Shown: positions 7,553 to 16,553, numbered from the stretch's first letter. The stretch is 64,000 nucleotides of DNA from Nereida sp024640765 (GCA_024640765.1 JAHEEK010000003.1:1-64000), one strand, 5' to 3'. Program-made: numbers and translations. The notes: generated by a model from the letters alone, not told the origin.

Positions 7553-8678
7553 AAACTTTGCCCCTGAGGCGATGTCTACAGGCTTATATACAACGCAAAT
7601 GTGTAAGTATTTGGCCGAACAAGGTAATGAAGTCACCGTTCTTTGCGGACAACCTTACTTTCCCAATTGGGCGATTTACCGTGGGTGGAGCAAATTTATC
7701 TACACAAAACGCGATCATGGCAAAATTGATGTGACCCACTGTCCTCATTACATGCCGCGGAACCCGACGGGCATCAGGCGCATCATTCATCATGCGTCCT
7801 TTGCCTTTGCAATTTTGCCGATCTTAATTTGGTACAGTCGAACGAAGCGGTTCGATTTGGTTACAGTCGTCGCACCCTCTCTGATGAGCGCGCCGTTCGC
7901 TGTGGCCTTCGCGAAGGTTTCAGGGGCTCAATCACACCTGCATGTTCAGCACTTTGAGGTTGAGGCGGCCTTTGCGACCAAACTCATCAATGCGGAGGCG
8001 CTACTCGGACGCGTTGTACTTCGTTTTGAAAAGTGGTGCCTGAAGCGCTTTAACTTGGTTACTACGATTTCACCAAAAATGCGTCTGAAGCTCCACCAAA
8101 AGGGGGTCACACCCGATAAAACATATGAGTTGAGAAACTGGGCCGATACCAGCCGAATAAAACCGCAAGAGCCATCGCAGTCGTTCAAAAGGGAAATTCG
8201 GATCAGCACAGAATACGTTGCGCTCTACTCGGGTAATATCGGCAATAAACAAGGTATCGGGATTATAGTTGAGGCTGCGAAACTGCTGTCGCATCGCACT
8301 GACCTTACGTTCCTGATCTGCGGGAATGGTCCTGCACTGACAGATCTCAAGCGCAAAGCGTTAGGGCTGCCGAACCTCAGGTTTATTGACTTACAGCCGC
8401 TCGAGCATCTGTCTGACCTGCTGAGCATCGCGGATATTCACCTGATGCCCCAAATTGCAGATGCCGCTGACCTGTTGCTGCCATCAAAACTGACTAACAT
8501 GTTTGCGTCAGGACGCCCTATTGTGGCCACTGCGGCACGTAGCACCGGCCTCGCGGATGAGATCAAGGGCGCAGGAATTGCCACGCCGCCTAGTGACGCG
8601 CCGAAATTTGCCCGCGCAATCGAACAGCTTTTGAACGACAAAGAATTACGCGCCGAGATGGGGAAAAGGCGCGCTTAA
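7530..8678 (+). CDS. WcaI-like family 4 glycosyltransferase, start displaced and C-terminus frameshifted
   Basis: A GT-B glycosyltransferase that would add a sugar to a lipid-linked surface polysaccharide at the cytoplasmic membrane face. Family sequence begins RHLVIGINFAPEAMSTGLY (the glycine-rich N-terminal loop), continues with GQPYFPNWAIY, and has the second-domain signature LYSGNIGNKQGIG plus the acceptor/donor loop LLPSKLTNMFASGRPIVATA. Only a TTG at 7530 could serve as start; the longer frame from 7446 covers foreign sequence. The frame stops at 8678, but the expected C-terminus (RLIALTRWEKNSMLTRFEAR and on to a PKPKGKPRGNPRT tail) continues in the next frame to 8794. One G seems to be missing from GGGG at about 8659. 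The gene may be inactive or the error may be technical. Confidence 0.7.
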   Translation: MRHLVIGINFAPEAMSTGLYTTQMCKYLAEQGNEVTVLCGQPYFPNWAIYRGWSKFIYTKRDHGKIDVTHCPHYMPRNPTGIRRIIHHASFAFAILPILIWYSRTKRFDLVTVVAPSLMSAPFAVAFAKVSGAQSHLHVQHFEVEAAFATKLINAEALLGRVVLRFEKWCLKRFNLVTTISPKMRLKLHQKGVTPDKTYELRNWADTSRIKPQEPSQSFKREIRISTEYVALYSGNIGNKQGIGIIVEAAKLLSHRTDLTFLICGNGPALTDLKRKALGLPNLRFIDLQPLEHLSDLLSIADIHLMPQIADAADLLLPSKLTNMFASGRPIVATAARSTGLADEIKGAGIATPPSDAPKFARAIEQLLNDKELRAEMGKRRA

Positions 8679-8872
8679 TTGCGCTCACGCGTTGGGAAAA
8701 GAACTCAATGCTTACTCGATTTGAGGCACGTCTACCTGAACTGCTTGGCACGCCTAAACCAAAAGGTAAGCCACGCGGTAATCCACGCACATAGACACCT
8801 CAGATACCTCTGCTCTTTCCTTGAGCGCTCAAAACGCATATGCCAACGGGCAACACTATTGCAGGGCCGGAT

Positions 8873-9487
8873 ATGACAAACACACTCTACCAAAATGACC
8901 TCCCTGATGACTTGGATTTGGGTCCGGTCGTCGCGATTGACAGTGAAACGATGGGCCTACATCCGCACCGCGATCGTCTGTGTGTTATCCAGATGTCAGG
9001 CGGCGATGGAGACGCACATTTGGTACAGGTAGCAAAGGGCCAAACCGAGGCACCAAATTTGTGCCGCATGCTGACCGATCCAAACGTACTCAAGCTGTTT
9101 CACTATGGCCGGTTTGACATCGCGGCTATGGATAATGCCTTTGGCGCCCTAACTGCGCCGGTTTACTGCACAAAAATCGCTAGTCGCCTCATTCGCACAT
9201 ACACCGACCGGCACGGCCTGAAGAACCTGCTGCAAGAACTGTTGAGCGTGGACATTAGCAAGCAGCAACAATCCAGTGACTGGGGTGCCGAAAAACTTAC
9301 TGACGCACAGCTGGAATATGCTGCAAGTGACGTGCTTTACCTGCACCGCTTGCGTGATGAGCTAAACATCCGCCTTGAGCGCGAAGGCCGCATGGAACTT
9401 GCACAACGGTGCTTTGACTTCCTGCCGACCCGTGCGCAACTTGATTTGGCTGGTTGGCCTGACAGCGATATTTTCGCGCACTCCTGA
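8873..9487 (+). CDS. rnd: Ribonuclease D-like 3'-5' exonuclease
   Basis: A 204-residue protein of the DEDD exonuclease superfamily, trimming RNA 3' ends. Seen motifs are Exo I AIDSETMGL (D and E, about residues 22-30), Exo II in HYGRFDIAAM, and Exo III YAASDVLYL, whose Y-x3-D marks the DEDDy subgroup. It is the short form without the HRDC domains of E. coli RNase D, as is usual in alphaproteobacteria. I chose the ATG at 8873 because family members begin there (MTNTLY), rather than 8840. It precedes kdsD by 18 bases and probably shares a transcript. Confidence 0.85.
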   Translation: MTNTLYQNDLPDDLDLGPVVAIDSETMGLHPHRDRLCVIQMSGGDGDAHLVQVAKGQTEAPNLCRMLTDPNVLKLFHYGRFDIAAMDNAFGALTAPVYCTKIASRLIRTYTDRHGLKNLLQELLSVDISKQQQSSDWGAEKLTDAQLEYAASDVLYLHRLRDELNIRLEREGRMELAQRCFDFLPTRAQLDLAGWPDSDIFAHS

Positions 9488-9505
9488 TTTGGGCGGATAC
9501 TAAAT

Positions 9506-10465
9506 ATGACTGATTTCAAAAGCCTTGGCCAAGATGTCATCCGTGCCGAAGCCGAGGCCCTTGAGACACTCGCCAATCAGCTTGGGGATAGTTTTGAAGC
9601 TGCAGCGAAGTTGATGCTTGCCGCGACAGGTCGGGTCATTCTTTGCGGGATGGGGAAATCTGGTCATATTGCGCGCAAAATAGCGGCCACGTTGGCAAGT
9701 ACCGGCACGCCTGCACAGTTCGTACACCCCGCAGAGGCCAGCCACGGTGACCTAGGCATGATGGCGAAGGGTGATGTTGTTTTGCTTTTGTCAAACTCAG
9801 GTGAGACCCCTGAACTTGCGGACGTGATTGCACACACAAGGCGCTTCAATATTCCGTTAATCGGCATGGCGAGCCGCGCAGACAGCACCCTACTGACACA
9901 GTCGGATGTTGCTTTGGTCTTACCTCAACTCGGCGAGGCCTGTGGTACCGGCGTTGTTCCCACTATTTCGACAACCATGACCCTAGCGCTTGGTGATGCG
10001 CTTGCGGTCGTTCTGATGAAGCACCGTCAATTTACGCCTGCCAACTTCCGAGATTTTCACCCCGGCGGGAAACTCGGCGCACTGCTTTCAAAAGTCGGCG
10101 ACCTGATGCACTTGGGCGATGCGGTGCCGCTGACTAAGGCAAGTACCTCAATGCAGGACGTGCTCATTACCATAAGTCAAAAAGGCTTTGGCGTGGTGGG
10201 TGTGACCGATGACAACGGCACCCTTAAGGGCATCATTACGGACGGTGACCTACGCAGACACATGGATGGGCTTCTTGACCTGACGGCAGGTGATGTGATG
10301 ACTGCCGCGCCAAAAACTATCTCACCAGATGCACTTGCCGAAGAAGCCGTCGGGCAAATGAATGAACGCAAGATCACATGTCTGTTCGTTGTTGACCCAA
10401 AAGGACCAGCACAACCTTCTGGAATTTTGCACATCCATGACTGTTTGCGCGCCGGGCTGGGGTAG
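9506..10465 (+). CDS. kdsD: Arabinose-5-phosphate isomerase
   Basis: It converts ribulose-5-phosphate to arabinose-5-phosphate, the first step of Kdo synthesis for LPS. The 319-residue length is typical. An N-terminal SIS domain (about 35-170) shows CGMGKSGHIARKIAAT and LLLSNSGETPE, and FHPGGKLG precedes two CBS domains (about 205-265 and 270-318). It starts 18 bases after rnd with GGCGGA upstream and is followed at once by lptC, making an LPS supply-and-export operon kdsD-lptC-lptA-lptB. All expected parts are present. Confidence 0.95.
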   Translation: MTDFKSLGQDVIRAEAEALETLANQLGDSFEAAAKLMLAATGRVILCGMGKSGHIARKIAATLASTGTPAQFVHPAEASHGDLGMMAKGDVVLLLSNSGETPELADVIAHTRRFNIPLIGMASRADSTLLTQSDVALVLPQLGEACGTGVVPTISTTMTLALGDALAVVLMKHRQFTPANFRDFHPGGKLGALLSKVGDLMHLGDAVPLTKASTSMQDVLITISQKGFGVVGVTDDNGTLKGIITDGDLRRHMDGLLDLTAGDVMTAAPKTISPDALAEEAVGQMNERKITCLFVVDPKGPAQPSGILHIHDCLRAGLG

Positions 10466-10466
10466 G

Positions 10467-11066
10467 ATGGTTCGGGCGGACAACAGATATTCGCGACTGG
10501 TTGTTTGGCTAAAAATTATCCTGCCAATTGTCGGCCTTGTTCTGCTGTCCCTGCTGTTTTTGGTCGCACGACCCGCCACGGATGTCCAAAGCACCATCCC
10601 CTATGCCAAAGTCGAGATAGATGAGATTGTCGCGGATCAGCGCATTTCGGCACCCACATATTCAGGGGTCACTGCTGAGGGTGATGCTATTGAATTTAAC
10701 GCTAAACTTGCCGCAACAAGTCCAGACAAACCCGACAGCATCACGTCTGACGGTATTTCAGCGCGGATTGATCTCAAAAGTGGTACGACAATCTCTCTGA
10801 CGGCGCCACAAGCAAGCCTGGACGGACCGACCCAAACCGCGCGGCTTTCGGGAGGTGTTGAGGTGAATACTTCAGCTGGTGTGGTGGTGCGAACTGACGC
10901 CGTAAAAACATCGCTTGAGACAGCTACCCTGGTAACCGATGGGCCTGTGGAAGCCACCTCATCACTTGGCCAGATCACAGCCGGTCAGATGACTTTGATC
11001 CAGCAAAACCGTGGCGTCCATGTTCTGGTTTTCCAAAACGGCGTCCGAGTGATATACCAACCATAA
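10467..11066 (+). CDS. lptC: LPS export protein LptC
   Basis: A bitopic inner-membrane protein that passes LPS from the LptBFG transporter to LptA. Starting at the ATG 1 base after the kdsD stop (with GGGGTAGG before it), the 199-residue product has one membrane helix (about residues 12-34, LVVWLKIILPIVGLVLLSLL) and a periplasmic beta-jellyroll. The longer frame beginning at 10362 overlaps kdsD and is not used. Gene order with lptA and lptB confirms the assignment, since LptC sequences are weakly conserved. Confidence 0.9.
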   Translation: MVRADNRYSRLVVWLKIILPIVGLVLLSLLFLVARPATDVQSTIPYAKVEIDEIVADQRISAPTYSGVTAEGDAIEFNAKLAATSPDKPDSITSDGISARIDLKSGTTISLTAPQASLDGPTQTARLSGGVEVNTSAGVVVRTDAVKTSLETATLVTDGPVEATSSLGQITAGQMTLIQQNRGVHVLVFQNGVRVIYQP

Positions 11067-11083
11067 CTTCTGGAGAGCACCCT

Positions 11084-11566
11084 ATGTTTTTGCGCTTTAT
11101 CATTGCCGCTTTTCTTTCTGTTTCCTTCTGCGTTTCGGCAACAGCGCAACAAGTTGCATTTGGCAAAATTGCTAACAACCCAGATGCGGCACTTGAGATT
11201 ACTGCTGACCAGCTCAGCGTTAATCAAGAAAACGGTACAGCCATTTTTGATGGTAACGTCGTGATTGGCCAAGGTGTGATGCGCCTTGCCGCAGGCCGTG
11301 TTTTGGTTGTCTATGCAGAGGGTGACCAAAAAATTGAGCGGCTAGAAGCGACCGGCGGTGTAACGCTAGTGAATGGTCAGGACGCAGCAGAAGCAGAGCG
11401 CGCCGACTATTCAATTGCAAACAACGAAGTCGTAATGAGTGGGAATGTCCTTGTAACCCAAGGTCCAAATGCGTTGACGTCTGAAAGTATGACACTTGAC
11501 CTTGCAACTGGTACGGCACGTATGAACGGTCGCGTGAAAACAATCCTTAACACTGGGCAGAACTGA
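11084..11566 (+). CDS. lptA: LPS transport periplasmic protein LptA
   Basis: A 160-residue periplasmic OstA-like bridge protein carrying LPS across the periplasm. It has a signal peptide (about 1-22, ending SATAQ) and the OstA core: LEITADQLSVNQENGTAIF, GNVVIGQGVMRLAAGR and VMSGNVLVTQGPNALTSE. The ribosome site is GGAGAG. Its stop overlaps the lptB start by one base (TGATG), which implies translational coupling. Confidence 0.95.
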   Translation: MFLRFIIAAFLSVSFCVSATAQQVAFGKIANNPDAALEITADQLSVNQENGTAIFDGNVVIGQGVMRLAAGRVLVVYAEGDQKIERLEATGGVTLVNGQDAAEAERADYSIANNEVVMSGNVLVTQGPNALTSESMTLDLATGTARMNGRVKTILNTGQN

Positions 11567-12318
11567 TGCCAGATCTCAAAGTAACCGAAGGGTCCGCGGG
11601 ACTACGTGTCAGAAACCTAAGTAAAAGCTACCGTAAACGGACCGTCATTCGAGACCTATCCATGACACTGGCGCGCGGTGAAGTTGTAGCTCTGCTGGGG
11701 CCAAACGGATGCGGTAAATCAACCTGCTTTTATTCAATTGCGGGCCTTGTCACACCTGAAGGTGGCCAAGTGACGATTGATGGCCGCGACGTAACGACCC
11801 TGCCAATGTATCGCCGCGCCAAACTGGGCATCGGCTACCTTCCACAAGAAATGTCCATTTTTCGTGGAATGAGCGTTGAAGACAACATCGGAGCAATCCT
11901 CGAAATTTCTGAGCCGGATCGCACTATTCGACGCAAACGGCTTGATGAATTATTGTCTGAATTCTCGATTGAGCATTTACGCCGCGCCTCGGCACTTACA
12001 CTTTCGGGTGGCGAGAGACGCCGCGTTGAGATTGCCCGCTGCCTTGCCGCTGACCCCAAATATGTGCTGCTGGATGAGCCATTTGCTGGCGTAGATCCCA
12101 TTGCGGTTGGTGAAATTCGCACCCTCGTTTCAGATCTCAAAACACGCGGTATTGGGGTTTTGATTACGGATCACAACGTGCGGGAAACTCTCGAAATTGT
12201 TGATCGTGCTTACATCATGCACAGCGGAACAATCTTGATGAGTGGCACCGCAGCAGAGGTCGTAGCGGATGAAAAAGTGAAGCAAGTTTACCTCGGCCAA
12301 AATTTTCGCATTTCATAA
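11566..12318 (+). CDS. lptB: LPS export ABC transporter ATP-binding protein LptB
   Basis: The cytoplasmic ATPase powering LPS extraction by LptFG. It is 250 residues with Walker A LLGPNGCGKST, Q-loop LPQEMSIFRG, signature LSGGERRRVE, Walker B YVLLDEPFAGVDP and H-loop ITDHNVRET, all intact. It is the last gene of the kdsD-lptCAB group; lptFG are not in this window, as usual. The following 196 bases lead to hpf. Confidence 0.97.
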   Translation: MPDLKVTEGSAGLRVRNLSKSYRKRTVIRDLSMTLARGEVVALLGPNGCGKSTCFYSIAGLVTPEGGQVTIDGRDVTTLPMYRRAKLGIGYLPQEMSIFRGMSVEDNIGAILEISEPDRTIRRKRLDELLSEFSIEHLRRASALTLSGGERRRVEIARCLAADPKYVLLDEPFAGVDPIAVGEIRTLVSDLKTRGIGVLITDHNVRETLEIVDRAYIMHSGTILMSGTAAEVVADEKVKQVYLGQNFRIS

Positions 12319-12514
12319 CCAGCGCGCAATCTCACTTGACAGATCGCACTGATCCAGCGCCAAATGAAGCTAATGAAAGTGGCCAGACCCATCTTTTTTA
12401 GCCTGATACTCGGTTGTCACCGCGCCCTTTCATTCAGCCAAAAGTTACCATTTCTTTACATTCATGCGTCAGGCCATGTTGGGCAGAAACGGTTCAAATA
12501 ACACTGGAGACTTC

Positions 12515-13084
12515 ATGCGCTATCAAATCACTGGCAAGCAAATCGACATCGGCGACGCACTTCAAACACATGTCAAAAGCGAACTTAATGACATCGTTGA
12601 GAAATACGCAGAACGACCGACGGACGCCAATGTGGTTTTTTCAAAAAGCGGTCATGAACACGTCTGTGAAGCGACCATCCATCTTTCAACCGGACTGACC
12701 GCGCAGGCAAAGGCTCATGCGACCGAAATCTATGCGGCATTCGATGAATGTGCTGAGAAAATGGAAAAGCAGTTACGGCGCTACAAACGGCGCCTGAAGG
12801 ACCACCATATCAAGCGGAAAGAACCGGTTGAACAATTGGGGGCTTCCTCTTATATCCTCGCGGTAAGTGAGGGCGTTGACGATAGTGAACCGGAAACGTT
12901 GCAGCCTATGATTATTGCGGAAGTTGAAACCAAAGTTTCAACAATGTCAGTCGGTGAAGCGGTTATGCAGATGGAGATTTCCGGAGCGCCAGTGGTGATT
13001 TTCCGGAACGAGAGTAACAGTGCGTTTGGGGTCGTCTACAAACGCGACGATGGTAACATTGGGTGGATCGAGCCCAAAATGTAA
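12515..13084 (+). CDS. hpf: Ribosome hibernation promoting factor, long form
   Basis: It binds the 30S subunit and pairs ribosomes into inactive 100S dimers in stationary phase. From the ATG at 12515 (GGAGA upstream) the 189-residue protein has the RaiA/HPF N-domain (MRYQITGKQIDIGDAL...RRYKRRLKDHH, 1-100) and the C-terminal dimerisation domain (about 130-189, SVGEAVMQMEISGAPVVIFR). In many proteobacteria rpoN precedes this gene; here lptB does, the Rhodobacterales arrangement. ptsN follows by 36 bases. Confidence 0.95.
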   Translation: MRYQITGKQIDIGDALQTHVKSELNDIVEKYAERPTDANVVFSKSGHEHVCEATIHLSTGLTAQAKAHATEIYAAFDECAEKMEKQLRRYKRRLKDHHIKRKEPVEQLGASSYILAVSEGVDDSEPETLQPMIIAEVETKVSTMSVGEAVMQMEISGAPVVIFRNESNSAFGVVYKRDDGNIGWIEPKM

Positions 13085-13120
13085 CAGGGCATCGGCGCAT
13101 CAGCCGAAAAGAGCAGTACA

Positions 13121-13585
13121 ATGAACCTAAGCGATATCCTTACACCAAACGCCATCCGCGTCTTGGGCAACGTCAGCAGTAAAAAACGACTGCTGCACGA
13201 TGTGGGTGACATCGCGAATGCGTGCTACGACCTTCAAGGTGCGCGATTGATTGAGGCCCTTATGGAGCGCGAAGCGCTTGGGCCAACGGGAGTAGGGCAC
13301 GGTGTTGCCCTACCTCACGCGCGGCTTGATGATATCAACACTGTAAAAGGTGTATTTCTTCGTCTTGAACGCCCCGTAGATTTTGGAGCAGTTGATCGCC
13401 AGCCTGTTGATCTTGTGTTTGCTTTGTTTGCACCCCGCGACAGCGGTGTTTCGCACCTCAAAGCGCTGGCTCTAGTATCGCGGACATTGCGCGATGAAGC
13501 TATTTGCGAGAAGGTTCGCGCAAATAACGACCCATCAACGCTGTACGCAGTTTTGACTGCTCAGAATATCTCAAAAGCAGCCTAG
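13121..13585 (+). CDS. ptsN: PTS-Ntr EIIA component
   Basis: A 154-residue EIIA-Ntr, the phosphoryl acceptor at the end of the nitrogen-related PTS, which regulates potassium and nitrogen responses by protein contacts. The phosphorylated histidine is H66 in GVGHGVALPHARLD. Full length for the family. Its stop codon overlaps the stop of the opposing relic at 13582-13706. Confidence 0.95.
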   Translation: MNLSDILTPNAIRVLGNVSSKKRLLHDVGDIANACYDLQGARLIEALMEREALGPTGVGHGVALPHARLDDINTVKGVFLRLERPVDFGAVDRQPVDLVFALFAPRDSGVSHLKALALVSRTLRDEAICEKVRANNDPSTLYAVLTAQNISKAA

Positions 13586-13706
13586 TTTTTCCAAGCTGAG
13601 AAACCGAACGCCATATAGCCGCGCTGGTACGCCTCGCGGCACGCGCGTTCGACTTCAGCATCGTATATTTCTGCCAGTTCGAACTCAGCACTTGTGTCAG
13701 ACTGCG
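13582..13706 (-). pseudogene. Unidentified C-terminal gene relic
   Basis: On the minus strand a frame with no start codon encodes about 40 residues ending in REAYQRGYMAFGFSAWKN and a stop at 13582-13584. It looks like a genuine acidic-helical C-terminus but I do not recognise it. It lies directly downstream of the galU stump in a different frame, so a deletion probably joined the two. Confidence 0.35.
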
Positions 13707-13859
13707 TTAAGGCCGGACACGCGCTTCATCGATCGCGTATTGGATCAGCGGGCGGTCAACCAATGTCATAATCTCTTTTGGCACTGATTTGGTCGCAGGC
13801 AAAAACCGCGTGCCCAAACCTGCCACGGGGAAAATAGCTTTTGTCACCTTTTTTCGCAT
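13707..13859 (-). pseudogene. galU: UTP-glucose-1-phosphate uridylyltransferase (galU), N-terminal stump
   Basis: From an ATG at 13859 the frame reads TKAIFPVAGLGTRFLPATKS, the G-x-G-T-R-F-L-P nucleotide-binding loop of GalU, then VPKEIMTLVDRPLIQYAIDE, and stops at 13707 after 50 residues. Intact GalU has about 300. GalU makes UDP-glucose for surface polysaccharides. Since the catalytic core is gone this copy is dead; a second copy elsewhere would be needed for UDP-glucose. Confidence 0.8.
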
Positions 13860-13986
13860 CTGTCGAACCTTACGCAGTATTTAGGCACAGGCTTCTTGCC
13901 CGAATATGTCACCAGTAAGGCAAATATATGGACCAAAATACATTTCCCCAGCGGTAGGAAAGCTAAACACGGCTATGCCGTTGTAA

Positions 13987-14787
13987 TCAAGCTTGGCCCA
14001 TATCGCGCAGCATCTTCTCAATCAAAGGCACGTCTTCAGGATTATTTAGCTCCCAGAACTTTGCGCCACGGGCCTCAACCTCAACACACATCATGGGGCG
14101 TGCACGCTCCAAGAACCGAAGCTGCTCAAGACCCTCAAGCCCTTCCAGCGGGCCAGCATCCCATGCAGGATAGGCCATCAACGCCGCGGGCCGATACGCA
14201 TAGACTCCAACGTGATGAAACACAGGCGTGGCATCTTGTGCATCAAAGTCTTGTGCGACGAACGGGATAACTTCTTTGCTGAAATAGAGCGCGTTATTAT
14301 CCGCGCCAAACACAGCCGTTGTCCCACCAACGCGACCATGCTTGCGGTCATTCAAAAGGCTGTTCAGCGTCTCACCATCACACCGCAAAACCGGCGTGGC
14401 CACATCTGCGGTTGGCGTATTTTTCAGCCCATCGATCAATGCCCCAACAAACCACGGCGGCGTAAGCGGCGCGTCACCTTGTAGGTTCACTACAATATCG
14501 TGGTCCGCACCAAGGTTCGCATAGGCTTGTGCGCAACGCTCTGTACCATTGGCACAGCTCTCTGACGTCATCACGACCTCGGCACCAAAACTCTCTGCCG
14601 CTTGGCGAATACGGTCATCATCCGTAGCGACAACAACTTTATCCGCACCCTTCACGGCCATCGCTGCTCGCCAAGACCGCTCAATTAAACTGCGCTTTGT
14701 GCCGTCAGCGCCGGTAAGTTCAACAAGTGGCTTACCAGGATACCGCGTACTGGCGAACCGCGCAGGAATTACGATGAGAACAGACAT
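13987..14787 (-). CDS. kdsB: 3-deoxy-manno-octulosonate cytidylyltransferase
   Basis: It activates Kdo as CMP-Kdo for lipid A inner-core assembly in the cytoplasm. The 266-residue protein opens IVIPARFASTRYPGKPL, the CTP-binding loop, and has VATDDDRI, SESCANGTERCAQA (aligned with the conserved SGTDR-type region) and NLQGDAPL, where the metal-binding Asp lies. It follows cysQ by 2 bases in the same direction. Together with kdsD this covers two steps of Kdo metabolism in the window. Confidence 0.93.
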   Translation of the reverse strand: MSVLIVIPARFASTRYPGKPLVELTGADGTKRSLIERSWRAAMAVKGADKVVVATDDDRIRQAAESFGAEVVMTSESCANGTERCAQAYANLGADHDIVVNLQGDAPLTPPWFVGALIDGLKNTPTADVATPVLRCDGETLNSLLNDRKHGRVGGTTAVFGADNNALYFSKEVIPFVAQDFDAQDATPVFHHVGVYAYRPAALMAYPAWDAGPLEGLEGLEQLRFLERARPMMCVEVEARGAKFWELNNPEDVPLIEKMLRDMGQA

Positions 14788-14789
14788 AT

Positions 14790-15587
14790 CTAAACTCGCT
14801 TAAGATCAACGCCCGGTGCGTGGGCAATAAAGAACGGGTTTGCATAATCACTTTTGCCGTATTTGAGCGGCGTATGATCGTCAAAACGAATAACCGCACC
14901 ACCCGCACCATTCAGTACCGCATGACCCGCTGCCGTATCCCACTCCATCGTGCGACCCAAGCGCGGGTAGATATCAGCCTCACCCGTCGCAATCAGACAA
15001 AACTTCAGCGACGATCCCGCGCTTTTCATATCGCTGACCGAATATTTATTGATGTAATCATCTGTCGCCTGATCGCGGTGAGACTTTGAGGCAACAACAA
15101 GCAGGGCTGCATTATCAGGGGATGACACAGCGATCTTCACCTGCCGACTCACTTTATCTTTTGCAAAAGGTCCTGCCTCTTCAACACTTTCACCCGATGC
15201 ATTTGTGTAAAACAACCGCTCACGGGCAGGCGCGTAAACAACCCCACGTGTCGGCACGCCGTTTTCAACAAACGCAATGTTCACTGTAAAATCACCACGC
15301 CGGTTGATGAACTCTTTCGTGCCATCAAGGGGGTCAACAATGATAAACGTATCCGCCGTTTGCGTATGGGAGGCAGACTGCTCCTCTGTCACCAAGAGCA
15401 CATCAGGAAAGGCTACTCGCAAACCCGCAGATATAAGCGCATCCGCGGCCTCATCAGCGGCCGTTACAGGGCTATCGTCTGACTTGGTTTTAACATCAAA
15501 ATCATCCGCTTCATAGATTTCCATAATCACATCACCAGCGCGCAAAGCTAACTCGCGGAACACCGCTTCCATCTTTGTGAAATCCAA
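14790..15587 (-). CDS. cysQ: 3'(2'),5'-bisphosphate nucleotidase
   Basis: An inositol-monophosphatase-fold enzyme that removes the 3' phosphate from PAP and PAPS, a by-product of sulfate assimilation. The 265-residue sequence has the metal sites DDSPVTAADEAAD (about 36-48), VTEEQ, VDPLDGTKEFI (about 83-93) and EWDTAAGHAVL near the C-terminus, all matching the family. It starts at 15587 and is read with kdsB. Confidence 0.92.
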   Translation of the reverse strand: MDFTKMEAVFRELALRAGDVIMEIYEADDFDVKTKSDDSPVTAADEAADALISAGLRVAFPDVLLVTEEQSASHTQTADTFIIVDPLDGTKEFINRRGDFTVNIAFVENGVPTRGVVYAPARERLFYTNASGESVEEAGPFAKDKVSRQVKIAVSSPDNAALLVVASKSHRDQATDDYINKYSVSDMKSAGSSLKFCLIATGEADIYPRLGRTMEWDTAAGHAVLNGAGGAVIRFDDHTPLKYGKSDYANPFFIAHAPGVDLKRV

Positions 15588-15725
15588 AACTGTTACTCCC
15601 GATGTCGAAATCGTTGATAAATTAGCGAAAAAGCGTATGATCTTGCGTAAGGCTTATGCAACTCTGGTAATGAAACAGCAAGATTTCTGTGAAACCTATG
15701 GGTCGCGCGTTGAGCAGGATAGTAA

Positions 15726-16547
15726 ATGTTTAGTTTTGAAGCACGGCCTACCGGGCGCCGAAAAGCCGTTGGTTTACTTGAGTTAATCTATCATGGGATC
15801 GTCCGTGACGTCCGCAAAAGTCATGGCAACGCCTTCTTGGCGTTGCTTACCAACATGCTGCAGACAATCATCTTTGTCGTGGCATTCTACGTTATGTTTT
15901 CCGTACTAGGCCTGCGCGGCGCAACATTGCGCGGTGATTTCTTGCTGTACATCATGTCGGGTATCTTTTTGTTCCTGTGCCATACCAAAGCACTAAGCGC
16001 AGTTGTCAGTTCAGAAGGTCCGGCATCAGCAATGATGAAGCATGCCCCCATGACCACAGCAATTGCCATATGCTCCTCTGCGCTAGGATCTCTTTATATA
16101 CAGTTGCTATCGCTATTCTTGGTTCTGTTTGGCTATCACGTTATCTTCACACCGGTCGTCATCGAAGACCCAATGAGCGCGCTTGGCATGCTGCTTTTGT
16201 CTTGGGCCAGCGGCGTTGCAATTGGGATGGTTCTATTGGCGCTCAAACCATGGATGCCGGCTGTTGTTGGCATCTTCACCCAAGTGTACAGTCGCGCCAA
16301 CATGATTGCCTCAGGCAAGATGTTCGTAGCCAATACGCTGCCAAGTTTTATGTTGGCAATGTTCGATTGGAACCCACTCTTTCACACAATCGACCAAGCC
16401 CGTGGCTTTGTGTTCGTTAACTACAACCCGCGCTACACAGATTGGGAATATGCGGCCCTTATCACGGTCATATTCCTAATGATTGGTCTGATGGGTGAGT
16501 TTTATACCCGCAAACACGCCTCCGTCAGCTGGAGCGCGCGACCATAA
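15726..16547 (+). CDS. ABC-2 type polysaccharide export permease (KpsM-like)
   Basis: A 273-residue inner-membrane protein with about six membrane helices and an N-terminal cytoplasmic segment (VRDVRKSHGNAFLALL), the coupling region of KpsM/ABC-2 exporters for capsule or O-antigen. The C-terminal YNPRYTDWEYAALI is typical for the subfamily. No partner ATPase gene lies next to it, so it must be encoded elsewhere or be lost. Ribosome site AGGA 8 bases upstream. Convergent with the AlkB gene, 6 bases apart. Confidence 0.85.
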   Translation: MFSFEARPTGRRKAVGLLELIYHGIVRDVRKSHGNAFLALLTNMLQTIIFVVAFYVMFSVLGLRGATLRGDFLLYIMSGIFLFLCHTKALSAVVSSEGPASAMMKHAPMTTAIAICSSALGSLYIQLLSLFLVLFGYHVIFTPVVIEDPMSALGMLLLSWASGVAIGMVLLALKPWMPAVVGIFTQVYSRANMIASGKMFVANTLPSFMLAMFDWNPLFHTIDQARGFVFVNYNPRYTDWEYAALITVIFLMIGLMGEFYTRKHASVSWSARP

Positions 16548-16553
16548 GCCGGC

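Noticed and set aside
10362..10466. Long start for lptC
   Set aside because: It overlaps kdsD entirely and lacks homology; the ATG at 10467 has a ribosome site and starts just before the membrane helix.
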